A DNA stretch of 21,612 nucleotides from RH-AL1 sp964245015 (GCA_964245015.1 CAXTMA010000038.1:1-21612); one strand, 5' to 3'. Shown: positions 1 to 7,897, counted from the first letter of the stretch. Translations and numbers: made by a program. Notes: a model not told the origin generated them from the letters alone.

Positions 1-236
1 ATAACCCGCGCCTCTACGCCAACCTGCCGCAGAACCCGAGGATCTCGCCGATCGTGGCGCTGTGGAAGGGCGGTTTCAAGGTCGTCGGTCTGGCGGGGCT
101 GGCCTTCGCCGCGGTGGGCAGCTTCTTCCACTACGTGGCGGCCGGGCCCGACGAGGTCGACAACCACGACGAAACCGTCGCCTTCGACATGGCGCATCTT
201 GAGGACAAGCCGCACGATGCAAGCCCCGAGCACTGA
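1..236 (+). CDS. fdoH: Formate dehydrogenase iron-sulfur (beta) subunit, C-terminal fragment
   Basis: The reading frame is open from base 3 and ends at TGA 234-236, so only about 77 C-terminal residues are present. The fragment carries the family's NPRISPIVALWKG segment followed by one hydrophobic helix (VVGLAGLAFAAVGSFFHYV) and an acidic tail. This matches the membrane anchor of FdnH/FdoH-type subunits, which pass electrons through four iron-sulfur clusters from the molybdenum or tungsten catalytic subunit to the cytochrome b subunit. The cluster-binding cysteines lie upstream of the window. It overlaps the next gene by 20 bases, as expected for subunits of one complex. Identification rests on the anchor segment plus context (gamma subunit and fdhE downstream). 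Confidence 0.85.
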   Translation, partial: NPRLYANLPQNPRISPIVALWKGGFKVVGLAGLAFAAVGSFFHYVAAGPDEVDNHDETVAFDMAHLEDKPHDASPEH

Positions 237-996
237 GGCCTTCAAGCCCGACGACAAGATCCCCCGCGACGTTCACGATGCGGACAACAAAGGCCGCGTC
301 TACGTCGACCGATACAACACCGCCCAGCGGCTCAACCACTGGATCACCGCCGCCCTGTTCACCCTGCTGACGCTGAGCGGCCTGTCGCTGTTCCACCCCA
401 GCCTGTTCTTCCTGTCGAACCTGTTCGGCGGCGGCCAGGACACCCGCGCCTACCATCCGTGGTTCGGCGTGTTCCTGATCGCCAGCTTCGCGATGCTGTT
501 CGTTCGCTTCATGAAGCTGAACATTCCCAACCGCGACGACGTCCGCTGGATGTTGAAGCTCGGCAACATCGTGCAGAACAACCATGCCGGGCTACCGGAA
601 CTCGGCAAGTACAATGCCGGGCAGAAGATGGTGTTCTGGGGCCAGTCGGCGCTGATCGCGATCATGTTCGCGTCCGGCATCATCATCTGGGATCAGTATT
701 TCGGCATCTACACGACCATCGAAACGAAGCGCTGGGCGCTGGCGGCGCACTCGATGGCGGCGCTGATCGCGATCCTGATCATCATCGTCCACATCTACGC
801 CGGCATCTGGATCAAGGGAACGACGCGGGCGATGATCCGCGGCAACGTCACCGGCGGCTGGGCCTACCGGCACCACCGCAAGTGGCTGCGCAAGATCGCG
901 CTCGGCCGCGAGGAGGCCAAGCCGGGCGAGCCCGGCGCCGACGATCCGCATTCGCCTATGCCGGGTCCCAGGCTGACGCGCGAGCCGGCCGAGTAA
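217..996 (+). CDS. fdoI: Formate dehydrogenase cytochrome b556 (gamma) subunit
   Basis: The 259-residue integral membrane protein receives electrons from the iron-sulfur subunit and reduces quinone. Four hydrophobic segments lie at about residues 43-62, 80-102, 138-160 and 173-199. Candidate haem b ligands are His41 (RLNHW), His80 (HPWFG), His178 (AAHS) and His192 (VHIYAG), the pattern of the FdnI/FdoI family. I chose ATG 217 because it has a GAGG 13 bases upstream and restores a normal N-terminus. An in-frame TTG at 199 is possible but less likely. The start lies inside the end of the beta subunit gene, so translation is probably coupled. The last 30 or so residues are a polar, Pro/Gly-rich cytoplasmic tail. 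Confidence 0.93.
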   Translation: MQAPSTEAFKPDDKIPRDVHDADNKGRVYVDRYNTAQRLNHWITAALFTLLTLSGLSLFHPSLFFLSNLFGGGQDTRAYHPWFGVFLIASFAMLFVRFMKLNIPNRDDVRWMLKLGNIVQNNHAGLPELGKYNAGQKMVFWGQSALIAIMFASGIIIWDQYFGIYTTIETKRWALAAHSMAALIAILIIIVHIYAGIWIKGTTRAMIRGNVTGGWAYRHHRKWLRKIALGREEAKPGEPGADDPHSPMPGPRLTREPAE

Positions 997-1007
997 GCGT
1001 GAACCAG

Positions 1008-1030
1008 CGGCGGCGCCCCTTGCGCCGCCG
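1008..1030 (+). repeat. Perfect 9-bp GC hairpin after the gamma subunit gene
   Basis: CGGCGGCGC (1008-1016) and GCGCCGCCG (1022-1030) are perfect complements around a CCCTT loop, 11 bases after the fdoI stop. There is no T tract, so it is not a classical intrinsic terminator. It could be an RNA stabiliser or processing site between structural and accessory genes. Confidence 0.6.
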
Positions 1031-1032
1031 TC

Positions 1033-1055
1033 TGCCGCCCCGTTGGCAGGCGGCA
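1033..1055 (+). repeat. Second hairpin upstream of fdhE
   Basis: TGCCGCC (1033-1039) pairs perfectly with GGCGGCA (1049-1055) around a 9-base loop. It starts only two bases after the first hairpin and ends 44 bases before the fdhE ATG. Its 5' arm is partly similar to the 3' arm of the first hairpin, so the two could form alternative pairings. Confidence 0.55.
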
Positions 1056-1099
1056 CAAACCCTTGCAGCGCCGTGATCGCGGGGCCACTCTCTTCCAGC

Positions 1100-2011
1100 A
1101 TGGCAACCATCGGCGGGATCGATCCCAAGTTCACCGGCGAAACGCCGAGCGGCGAGCCGCCCTACGCGCGCGTCCCCGCCCCGCAGATCCTGTTCGATAA
1201 GCGGGCCAAGCGCTTCGCCGCCATCGCCGTCGACAGCGAGATCGCGGCTTATCTCACCTTCCTCGGCCAACTGTCGGCGGCGCAGCACCGCACGGTGGCC
1301 GGCGCCCCGCTGCCCCGCCTGCCCGAGGGCGTCGCACGGGCGCTCGTCCACAGCATGCCGCCGCTCACGCTCGATCTCGCCGGGCAGGAGGGCGCGTCGG
1401 CGCTGCTGGCGGCGCTGCTCGCGGACCTCCGCCGGGCCGACCTGATGGAAGGACCGCGCGCCGTCCTCGCTTCGCTGACGGCGATGGCACCCGACGAGCG
1501 CGGCCGCATGCTGCGCGACGTGGCCGATGGCGTGTTCGCCATCGAGCGGTTGGGCGAAAGCGCGGTCGTCGCCGCGGCGCTGCAGGTTTGGTACGCCCTG
1601 CACGCCGCGCAGATCGACGAAACCAGCCTGCGCAACGTCGGCGAAACGCTCTGCCCCTGCTGCGGCGCGGCACCGGCCTCTTCCACGATCGTGGGCTGGC
1701 CCAACGCGCAGGGCAACCGCTATCTCACCTGCTCGCTGTGCTGCACCATGTGGAACCACCTGCGGGTCAAGTGCACCTCCTGCGGCACCGACAAGGGCAT
1801 CTCCTACCGATCCGTCGAGGGGTCCACCGGCGACATCGCGGCGGAAGTCTGCGAGGGCTGCGGCAGCTACATCAAGCACCTCGTGCAGACCAAGAACGGC
1901 GTGCTCGAACCCATCGCCGACGACGTCGCCTCCTACGGCCTCGACATGATGCTGCGCGCCGACGGCTGGCGCCGCAGCGGCCTCAATCCCTTCCTGATCC
2001 TGGGCTCATGA
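1100..2011 (+). CDS. fdhE: Formate dehydrogenase accessory protein FdhE
   Basis: The 303-residue cytoplasmic protein belongs to the rubredoxin-like FdhE family (E. coli FdhE is 309 residues), which binds iron and is needed for activity of respiratory formate dehydrogenases. All four CxxC knuckles are visible: C185/C188 (CPCCG), C211/C214 (CSLC), C225/C228 (CTSCG) and C251/C254 (CEGCG). The N-terminal half is a helical domain. ATG 1100 is preferred because it precedes the conserved-looking start of the fold. In-frame GTG 1073 and TTG 1043 would add residues encoded inside the upstream hairpin region. No strong ribosome site is visible. Its stop overlaps the next start (ATGA at 2008-2011). Confidence 0.93.
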   Translation: MATIGGIDPKFTGETPSGEPPYARVPAPQILFDKRAKRFAAIAVDSEIAAYLTFLGQLSAAQHRTVAGAPLPRLPEGVARALVHSMPPLTLDLAGQEGASALLAALLADLRRADLMEGPRAVLASLTAMAPDERGRMLRDVADGVFAIERLGESAVVAAALQVWYALHAAQIDETSLRNVGETLCPCCGAAPASSTIVGWPNAQGNRYLTCSLCCTMWNHLRVKCTSCGTDKGISYRSVEGSTGDIAAEVCEGCGSYIKHLVQTKNGVLEPIADDVASYGLDMMLRADGWRRSGLNPFLILGS

Positions 2012-2826
2012 AACGCCTGATCGCCCGCCTGCTGGCCCGAACGCAGGCCGCCGAGCCCACGGTGGACGAGCAGATGGCCCGAGCCCGCGCGCGCGCCGAA
2101 GCGGGGGATGACGAAGGCGCCCTGGCGATCTGGGGACCGCTGGCGCAGGCCGGCGTGGCGCGGGCGCAGAACAACGTCGGCGGCTGCTTCGTCCATGGTC
2201 GCGGCGTGCCGGCCGACCCGGCGCTGGCGCTGCGCTGGCTCACCCTTTCGGCCGAAAACGGCGATCCCGTCGGCCAACGCAATCTCGGCACCCTGCATTT
2301 CGAGGGCCTCGGGGTCGAGCGCGACTGCGAATCCGCCGCCCGCTGGTTCCGCGCGGCGGCGGAGGCCGATGACGGCGAAGCGCAGGACATGCTGAGCTTC
2401 ATGCTGCTCGATGGCGAGATGATCGGCCAGGACTTCGCCGAGGCGCGGCGCTGGGCGGAGGCGGCCGCAGCCAAGGGCTTCTCCGGTGCGGCGACGCGGC
2501 TCGGCACCATTCTTTACAACGCGCTCGGCACCGAACGCGACGCCGCAGCGGCCGTGGGCTGGTGGCAACGGGCCAGCTCGGCCGGGGACGGCGATGCCGC
2601 CGCCATGCTCGGCGCCGCCCTCCACCTTGGCCAAGGCGTCGCCGCCGACCAGGACGAGGCCTTGTACCAGCTCACCATCGCCGTGCGGCGCGGCAGCCTG
2701 CTCGCCGCCCGCTTCCTGCCCAGCGTCAAGGGCCGCCTGTCCGCCCAGGCGATCCGGGACGGCGAGCGCCGCGCCGCCGATGCGCATGACGCCACCCGAC
2801 CCGGCGCGACGCAAGCCGCGGCATGA
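2008..2826 (+). CDS. Sel1-repeat (TPR-like) protein between fdhE and selB
   Basis: The 272-residue protein has a basic N-terminus, no obvious signal peptide, and about five Sel1-like repeats of 36 residues at roughly 51-86, 87-122, 123-158, 159-194 and 195-230. The repeats show the family pattern of A..LG..(Y/F)..G.GV..D...A..W...A...G. Such alpha-alpha superhelices are protein-interaction scaffolds and the repeat alone does not give a function. The gene overlaps fdhE by four bases (ATGA) and selB by four bases (ATGA), so it is translated as part of the formate dehydrogenase/selenocysteine operon. I infer a helper role in assembly or selenoprotein synthesis, without direct evidence. The name Sel1 is unrelated to selenium. 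The last 20 residues are low complexity. Confidence 0.85.
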   Translation: MKRLIARLLARTQAAEPTVDEQMARARARAEAGDDEGALAIWGPLAQAGVARAQNNVGGCFVHGRGVPADPALALRWLTLSAENGDPVGQRNLGTLHFEGLGVERDCESAARWFRAAAEADDGEAQDMLSFMLLDGEMIGQDFAEARRWAEAAAAKGFSGAATRLGTILYNALGTERDAAAAVGWWQRASSAGDGDAAAMLGAALHLGQGVAADQDEALYQLTIAVRRGSLLAARFLPSVKGRLSAQAIRDGERRAADAHDATRPGATQAAA

Positions 2827-4775
2827 TCGTCGGCACGGCCGGTCACGTCGATCACGGCAAGACGACTCTGGTGCGCGCCCTGACCGGCGTCGATACCGAC
2901 CGCCTCAAGGAGGAAAAGGCCCGCGGCATCACCATCGACCTCGGCTTCGCCTACATGCCGGGGCCGGCCGCACCCGGAGGCGAGACCAAGCTGATCGGCT
3001 TCGTCGACGTGCCCGGCCACGAGCGGCTGGTCCGCACCATGGTCGCCGGCGCCGCCGGGATCGACTTCGCCCTGATCGTTGTCGCGGGCGACGACGGCAT
3101 CATGCCGCAAACCCGCGAGCACCTGGAGATCCTGGAAACGCTCGGCCTCGCCCGCGGGCTGGTGGCGGTGACCAAATGCGACCGCATCGGTGCGTCCCGC
3201 CGCGCCGCCGTCGCGCGGGAGATCGCGGCGACGCTGGCCGGCACGCCGTTCACCGCCGATCCGCTGTTCGTTTCGGCCGCCACGGGCGAGGGGATCGAGG
3301 CCCTGCGCGAACAACTCTTCGCCGCCGCCGTCGCCGTCGCGGCCGACGGCCACCGGGAGACGCTTCGCGGCCGCGTCTTCCGCCTGGCGGTGGATCGCAC
3401 CTTCAACCTGCCGGGCATCGGCACGGTGGCGACGGGAACGGCGCTCGATGGCCGCGTGGCGGTCGGCGACGAGGTCACGGTGATGCCGGGCCGCATCCGC
3501 GCCCGCATTCGATCTTTGCACGCCCAGAACCGCGATGCCAGGTCCGGACAGGCCGGGGAGCGTTGCGCCCTCGCCCTCAGCGGATCGGGCATCGACCGGC
3601 AGGTCCTCGGGCGCGGCGCCTGGATCTGCGGCGGGGCGCAGCCGGTGGACACGCAGCGCTTCGACGCCGACCTCCGCCTGCTCGCCGGTGAGCCCCGGCC
3701 GCTTCGCGACTGGACGCCGCTTCATCTCCATTGCGGTGCCAGCGACGTCGCCGCGCGGGCCGTGGTGCTGCAGGGCCAGACGTTGCCGCCGGGCGGTCGG
3801 GGGCCGGTGCAGGTCGTGCTCGACGCCGCGTTGCCGCTGCGCCACGGCGACCTGTTCGTGGTGCGCGATGCCAGCGGGCAGCGCACGGTGGGTGGCGGCC
3901 GCGTGCTCGACCCGCGCGCGCCCCTGCGCAAGCGCCGCAGCCCGGAGCGCATGGCCCGCCTCGATGCGCTGCGCCCCGGCGATCCCGCGCAAGCGCTCGC
4001 CGCCCTGCTCGCCCTGCCGCCCGGTTTCGAGGACCTGCACGCTTTCGCCGCCGATCGCGGGCTCGGGCCGGCGGAGATGCGGCGCCTTGCCGAGATGGGC
4101 GAGGTGCTGCGTGCCGGCGACATCTCCTACGCCCACACGCCCGAGCGCTGGGCCGAACTGTGCGGCGAGGTTGCGGAAAGGCTCGCCGGCTTCCACGCCG
4201 ACCATCCCGAGCTGCCGGGACTTCCGGGCGAGCGGCTGCGCCTCGCGCTCGCGCTGCCCAAGCCCTTGTTCGCCGCCGTTCGCGACCGGCTCGCGGCCGA
4301 ACGGCGCATCGCGCTGCAGGGTCACTGGGTCCGCCTGCCCGGTCACGTCGCCGAACTCGGTGCCGATGACCGGCGCATCGCCGAGCGGATCGTGCCGTTG
4401 ATCGCCGCCGAGCGGTTCCGGCCGCCACGGGTGCGCGACCTCGGCCGCGATGTCGCCGTGGCGGAGCCGAGCGTGCGGCGCGCGTGCAAGGTGCTGGTGC
4501 GAACCGGCATCCTGGTCGAGATCGCCCACGATCACTTTTTCCTGAGAACAACGGTGGTGGAGATGGCCGGCCTCGCCGACGAACTGACGCGCGCGAGCGA
4601 CACCGGCTTCTTCCCGGCGGCGGCCTTCCGCGACCGGCTCGACAACGGCCGCAAGGTGGCGATCCAGATCCTGGAATATTTCGACCGCGAGGGGCTGACC
4701 CGCCGCGACGGCGACCTGCGCCGCGTGGTGCGGGCGCCGGACCTGATCTTCGGTTCCCGCGCCGAGGCGGCCTGA
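2823..4775 (+). CDS. selB: Selenocysteine-specific elongation factor SelB
   Basis: The 650-residue GTPase delivers Sec-tRNA to UGA codons followed by a SECIS hairpin. The G domain shows G1 GHVDHGKT (7-14), the switch I RGITIDLGF (34-42), G3 DVPGH (62-66) and G4 TKCD (117-120). Translation-factor beta-barrel domains follow (about 175-350). The C-terminal third, with repeated basic helix-rich segments, matches the four winged-helix domains that bind SECIS RNA. E. coli SelB is 614 residues. The ATG overlaps the Sel1 gene stop (ATGA), and translation probably depends on coupling because no good Shine-Dalgarno is visible. Its presence in the operon implies that the formate dehydrogenase alpha subunit upstream of the window is a selenoprotein. 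selA and the selenocysteine tRNA are not in this window. Confidence 0.97.
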   Translation: MIVGTAGHVDHGKTTLVRALTGVDTDRLKEEKARGITIDLGFAYMPGPAAPGGETKLIGFVDVPGHERLVRTMVAGAAGIDFALIVVAGDDGIMPQTREHLEILETLGLARGLVAVTKCDRIGASRRAAVAREIAATLAGTPFTADPLFVSAATGEGIEALREQLFAAAVAVAADGHRETLRGRVFRLAVDRTFNLPGIGTVATGTALDGRVAVGDEVTVMPGRIRARIRSLHAQNRDARSGQAGERCALALSGSGIDRQVLGRGAWICGGAQPVDTQRFDADLRLLAGEPRPLRDWTPLHLHCGASDVAARAVVLQGQTLPPGGRGPVQVVLDAALPLRHGDLFVVRDASGQRTVGGGRVLDPRAPLRKRRSPERMARLDALRPGDPAQALAALLALPPGFEDLHAFAADRGLGPAEMRRLAEMGEVLRAGDISYAHTPERWAELCGEVAERLAGFHADHPELPGLPGERLRLALALPKPLFAAVRDRLAAERRIALQGHWVRLPGHVAELGADDRRIAERIVPLIAAERFRPPRVRDLGRDVAVAEPSVRRACKVLVRTGILVEIAHDHFFLRTTVVEMAGLADELTRASDTGFFPAAAFRDRLDNGRKVAIQILEYFDREGLTRRDGDLRRVVRAPDLIFGSRAEAA

Positions 4776-4905
4776 CCGGCCGTCGCGATCCCAGCGGGTG
4801 TTTCGAGCGCGAGCCCACGCTTCGAGCGCAAAGACACGTTTTAAGTGATTGTACGACCGCACGATCTTGGCGGAAAAGGAGGCACATACCCCGGGATGGG
4901 CAACC

Positions 4906-5283
4906 ATGCTGCCGACGGCCTTCGACCACTGGCTCGCCGCCACCCTCGACCGCGAGGGGACCTTCACCATGTTCCTGATCCTGTTCGAGGACGCGCCGGG
5001 AACCATCGTGCCGGTCAGGTCGAGCTACCTCCACGTGATCGGCCCGGACCTGCGATGGGACGAGTTGGCGGCGATGGTCGCGCAGGCTGAGGCGGAATGG
5101 TCGGCCCTCGCCGTTTGCGCCGCAATGGCCAACGGCGCGGGGGCCCCCCTGCCAGACGTCGAGGCGCAGGCGCGCCGCGACACGCTGCAGCTGGCGGTGC
5201 TGCGAGACCGTCTCACCGTGCGCAAGGGCGAGCTGTTCGACCGTGGCGGCCGGCGCCTGCAGCTGCAGATGCTGGCCAGCTGA
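4906..5283 (+). CDS. Small uncharacterised protein downstream of selB
   Basis: I do not recognise this family. From ATG 4906 the protein is 125 residues, soluble, without signal peptide or membrane helix, and with the alternating charge pattern and GC-rich third positions of a real gene. Visible segments are a hydrophobic strand near residue 20 (FTMFLILFE) and a basic C-terminus (RDRLTVRKGELFDRGGRRL). AAGGAGG at 4876-4882 is 23 bases from this ATG, too far to be ideal. The frame also extends to TTG 4849, which would give 144 residues. The gene stands 130 bases after selB and 111 bases before the kinase gene, so it may be single or part of either unit. Confidence 0.55.
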   Translation: MLPTAFDHWLAATLDREGTFTMFLILFEDAPGTIVPVRSSYLHVIGPDLRWDELAAMVAQAEAEWSALAVCAAMANGAGAPLPDVEAQARRDTLQLAVLRDRLTVRKGELFDRGGRRLQLQMLAS

Positions 5284-5394
5284 CCTCGTTTCGCCACGCG
5301 CGAGGCGGAGTGTCGGGGCCGGGGCTACCCCACGCGCCGCCCGTGAGCCGGTCGGCGTCCTTCGTTATCCACGGCTGAACGGCTAAGCTGACCC

Positions 5395-7275
5395 ATGAGC
5401 CTACTGTCGAAGCGTACCGCCCGCGCGCTGGTGCCTTTGTTCTGCGCCTTCCTGGTTCTGCTCGCGGTGGCGTCGATCACGGCGTCCCTGGTCAGCGAGC
5501 GGGAGCGCGACGTCCGCGCCATCACACGGGCCCTCAAGGCGCGCAGCGAACTTCTGGAAACCTTCTCCGTCCTGCAGGATGCGGAAACCGGGCAGCGGGG
5601 CTTCCTGCTCAAGGACACCCAGGCCTATCTCGCGCCCTACGAGCTGGCGACCCGCGCCCTTGCCGTCCAGCTCGGCGATCTCGACGCGGGCTTCGCCGCC
5701 GACAGCGACGCCAGACAGCTCCTCCAGCAGTTCAGAACGGTGGCCAACGCGAAGATGGCCGAGCTGAAACGCACGGTCGACCTGCAAAGCGCCGGGGATC
5801 ACAAGGGAGCCCTCGCCGTCTTCGACACCGACAAGGGCCTGCACCTTATGGATCAGGCCCGCACCCTCGTGGGCCAGCTCGCTGCACTCAACGACGGCGA
5901 TACCCAGGTCCGCGAGGAGCGCGCGCATTCGACCGGACGCCTCGCCGAGGTGACGGTGGCCCTCGCGATCGTCGCCGCGATGATGGCCGCCGGCTTCGTT
6001 CTCAACGACGCCCGACGCCGCGAGCTTCGCCTGCTGGCGACCGGCAGCGAACGCGAAGCGGCGCTGGTCGAATTGGCGGCGGCGGCCGAACGCCGGGAAA
6101 AGCTCGAAGGCGAGCTGCGGCAAGCGCAGAAGATGGAGATCGTTGGCCAGCTGACCGGCGGGCTCGCGCATGATTTCAACAACATGCTGGCGATCATCAT
6201 CGGCAGCCTGAACATGATGAACCGGCGCATCGCGCCCGATCAAACCAAGCTGCGCACCTATGTCGCGATGGCGATGGAGGGTGCCGAGCGCGCCGCCAAC
6301 CTGACGCATCGCCTGCTGTCCTTCGCCCGCCGGCAACCGCTGGCGCCGGCGATCCTGCACCTCAACAAGCTTCTGCCCGGCTTGTCGGAGCTGCTGCGCC
6401 GGACGCTGGGGGACGCGGTCGAGGTGGAAACCGTGCTCGGCGGCGGCCTGTGGTACGTGAAGGCCGACGCCAACCAGCTCGAAAACGCGATCATCAACCT
6501 CGCCGTCAACGCCCGCGACGCGATGGCCGACGGCGGCCGGCTCACGCTGGAAACGGCGAACGCCGACCTCGACGACGCCTATGCGGCCGCCCACGTCGAG
6601 GTGACGGCCGGACCCTACGTGATGATCGCCCTGACCGACTCCGGCGCCGGCATGACCGCGGACGTGGCGGCCAGGGCCTTCGAGCCGTTCTTCACGACCA
6701 AGGCGGTTGGCAAGGGAACCGGGCTCGGGCTCAGTCAGGTTTACGGCTTCGTCAGGCAGTCGGGCGGCCACGTCAACCTGTACTCGGAGCCCGGGCGGGG
6801 CACCACGGTCAGGATCTATCTGCCGCGCTGCCCGGAGGTGTCCGACACGCCGGGCGAGGTGTTCGCCCGCGCCGCCGCGCCCGCGGCCGAATTGCCGCGC
6901 GGCGAGCCGCGCCAGATCATCCTGGTCGTGGAGGACGAGGACGGCGTCCGCCGCCTCACCGTCGACGCGCTGCGCGACCTCGACTACACCGTGATCCACG
7001 CCAGCAACGGCCCGGACGCCCTGCGCATCTGCGAGCGCGGTGGCGAAATCTCCCTGCTGCTGACCGATGTCGTGATGCCGCAGCTCACCGGCAAGCAGCT
7101 CGTCGACAGGGCGAGGGCGATGCGGCCGGACCTCAAGGCGCTGTACATGACCGGCTACACCCGCAACTCGATCGTCCACAATGGCGTCATCGACCCCGGC
7201 GTGCAGCTCATCAGCAAGCCTTTCACCATCGCGCAGCTCGCCACGAAGGTCCGCGAGTGCATCGACGCCGCATAG
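5395..7275 (+). CDS. Hybrid sensor histidine kinase with CHASE3-like sensor and receiver domain
   Basis: The 626-residue membrane protein has a first helix at about 12-33, a periplasmic CHASE3-like helical sensor (about 34-180, with the ETGQRGFLLK signature), a second helix at about 184-205, a coiled-coil linker, and a HisKA domain with phospho-acceptor His259 in GGLAHDFNN. The HATPase domain (about 365-480) shows N (NLAVNARDAM), DSGAGM and GTGLGLS boxes. A C-terminal receiver (about 505-622) has the acidic pair ED and acceptor Asp558 (LLLTDVVMP), with KPF near the end. The layout resembles hybrid kinases with the LAHDFNN box common in alphaproteobacteria. No partner regulator lies beside it, so the output is unknown. 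Ligands of CHASE3 domains are generally not defined. Confidence 0.94.
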   Translation: MSLLSKRTARALVPLFCAFLVLLAVASITASLVSERERDVRAITRALKARSELLETFSVLQDAETGQRGFLLKDTQAYLAPYELATRALAVQLGDLDAGFAADSDARQLLQQFRTVANAKMAELKRTVDLQSAGDHKGALAVFDTDKGLHLMDQARTLVGQLAALNDGDTQVREERAHSTGRLAEVTVALAIVAAMMAAGFVLNDARRRELRLLATGSEREAALVELAAAAERREKLEGELRQAQKMEIVGQLTGGLAHDFNNMLAIIIGSLNMMNRRIAPDQTKLRTYVAMAMEGAERAANLTHRLLSFARRQPLAPAILHLNKLLPGLSELLRRTLGDAVEVETVLGGGLWYVKADANQLENAIINLAVNARDAMADGGRLTLETANADLDDAYAAAHVEVTAGPYVMIALTDSGAGMTADVAARAFEPFFTTKAVGKGTGLGLSQVYGFVRQSGGHVNLYSEPGRGTTVRIYLPRCPEVSDTPGEVFARAAAPAAELPRGEPRQIILVVEDEDGVRRLTVDALRDLDYTVIHASNGPDALRICERGGEISLLLTDVVMPQLTGKQLVDRARAMRPDLKALYMTGYTRNSIVHNGVIDPGVQLISKPFTIAQLATKVRECIDAA

Positions 7276-7378
7276 GCTTCTCGCGACGTCTCGCCCCAGC
7301 GGCAAAACGCGGAACAACCCGAGCGGCTCTCCCCGCATTGCGTCCCTACCCGACGGGTCGGGCCGTAAAGGAGCCGGC

Positions 7379-7867
7379 ATGTACGCCAACCAGTATCGCG
7401 ATGCCCTGAAGAGCACGCGCGCCCTCGAAGAGCAGGGCCTGCAGCAGATGAAGCAGCAGGCGCCCGGCCTCAACGATTATCCCAAGTACCAGGCGGTGCT
7501 GCAGAAGCATTGCGCCGTCACCGAGGCGCAGATCGGCCGTCTCGATACGGCGCTCGCCGAAGTGGACGAGGGCGCGTCCGGCCTCAAGGAAGCCGTGACC
7601 AAGGCCGCCGGCGCGATCGGCGCGGCCGTGCACGGCGCGTCGGGCGACGCCGTCCTGAAGAACCTGTTTGCCGGCTACGCCTTCCAATACGACCAGATCG
7701 CCGCCTACCGCTCGCTGATCGTGATCGCCAAGGCGGCCGGCCACGCGACGGCGGCAACGGCTTTCGAGAAGTCCATCGCCGAGGAAAAGGAAGCCGCCGA
7801 AGGGATCGATGCCATCATCGAGATCGTCACGACCCGCTACCTCGAACTGTCGAAGGACAAGGCGTGA
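7379..7867 (+). CDS. Ferritin-like DUF892 (YciE/YciF-type) protein
   Basis: The 162-residue all-helical soluble protein matches the DUF892/YciE pattern. A first helix pair (ALKSTRALEEQGLQQMKQ, then HCAVTEAQIGRLDTAL) is followed by a conserved helix FQYDQIAAYRSL and a last segment EKSIAEEKEAAEGI. Glutamates and a histidine in these helices are candidates for a di-metal site. Family members are four-helix ferritin-like proteins often linked to stress response, and the metal chemistry here is inferred. AAAGGAG (7367-7373) lies 5 bases before the ATG, an excellent ribosome site. The gene is 103 bases after the kinase and converges with prs. A 14-base tandem duplication spans its stop codon. Confidence 0.82.
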   Translation: MYANQYRDALKSTRALEEQGLQQMKQQAPGLNDYPKYQAVLQKHCAVTEAQIGRLDTALAEVDEGASGLKEAVTKAAGAIGAAVHGASGDAVLKNLFAGYAFQYDQIAAYRSLIVIAKAAGHATAATAFEKSIAEEKEAAEGIDAIIEIVTTRYLELSKDKA

Positions 7868-7888
7868 CGGGCTAGGCGTGACGGGCTA
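7861..7888. repeat. Perfect 14-bp tandem duplication across a stop codon
   Basis: GGCGTGACGGGCTA occurs at 7861-7874 and again at 7875-7888, followed by GG. The first copy contains the TGA stop (7865-7867) of the DUF892 gene. The duplication fills most of the 30-base gap between two convergent genes. Confidence 0.95.
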
Positions 7889-7897
7889 GGAAGCGCC

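Noticed and set aside
4776..4905. Selenocysteine tRNA gene in the gap after selB.
   Set aside because: No 90-100 base cloverleaf with a UCA anticodon is visible; the gap holds only a 9-base direct repeat TTCGAGCGC (4802 and 4821).
2514..5006. An 830-codon open frame on the - strand opposite selB and its neighbours, and similar long antisense frames opposite the kinase and uvrC.
   Set aside because: These are mirror frames of high-GC coding DNA: compositionally biased toward Arg, Ala and Gly, with no recognisable domain, and opposite well-identified genes.
7311..7339. GGAAC at 7311 as the -35 box of an EcfG general-stress promoter for the DUF892 gene.
   Set aside because: At 16-17 bases spacing no CGTT -10 box follows; the nearest similar string (CGCATT) is at 18 bases and mismatched.
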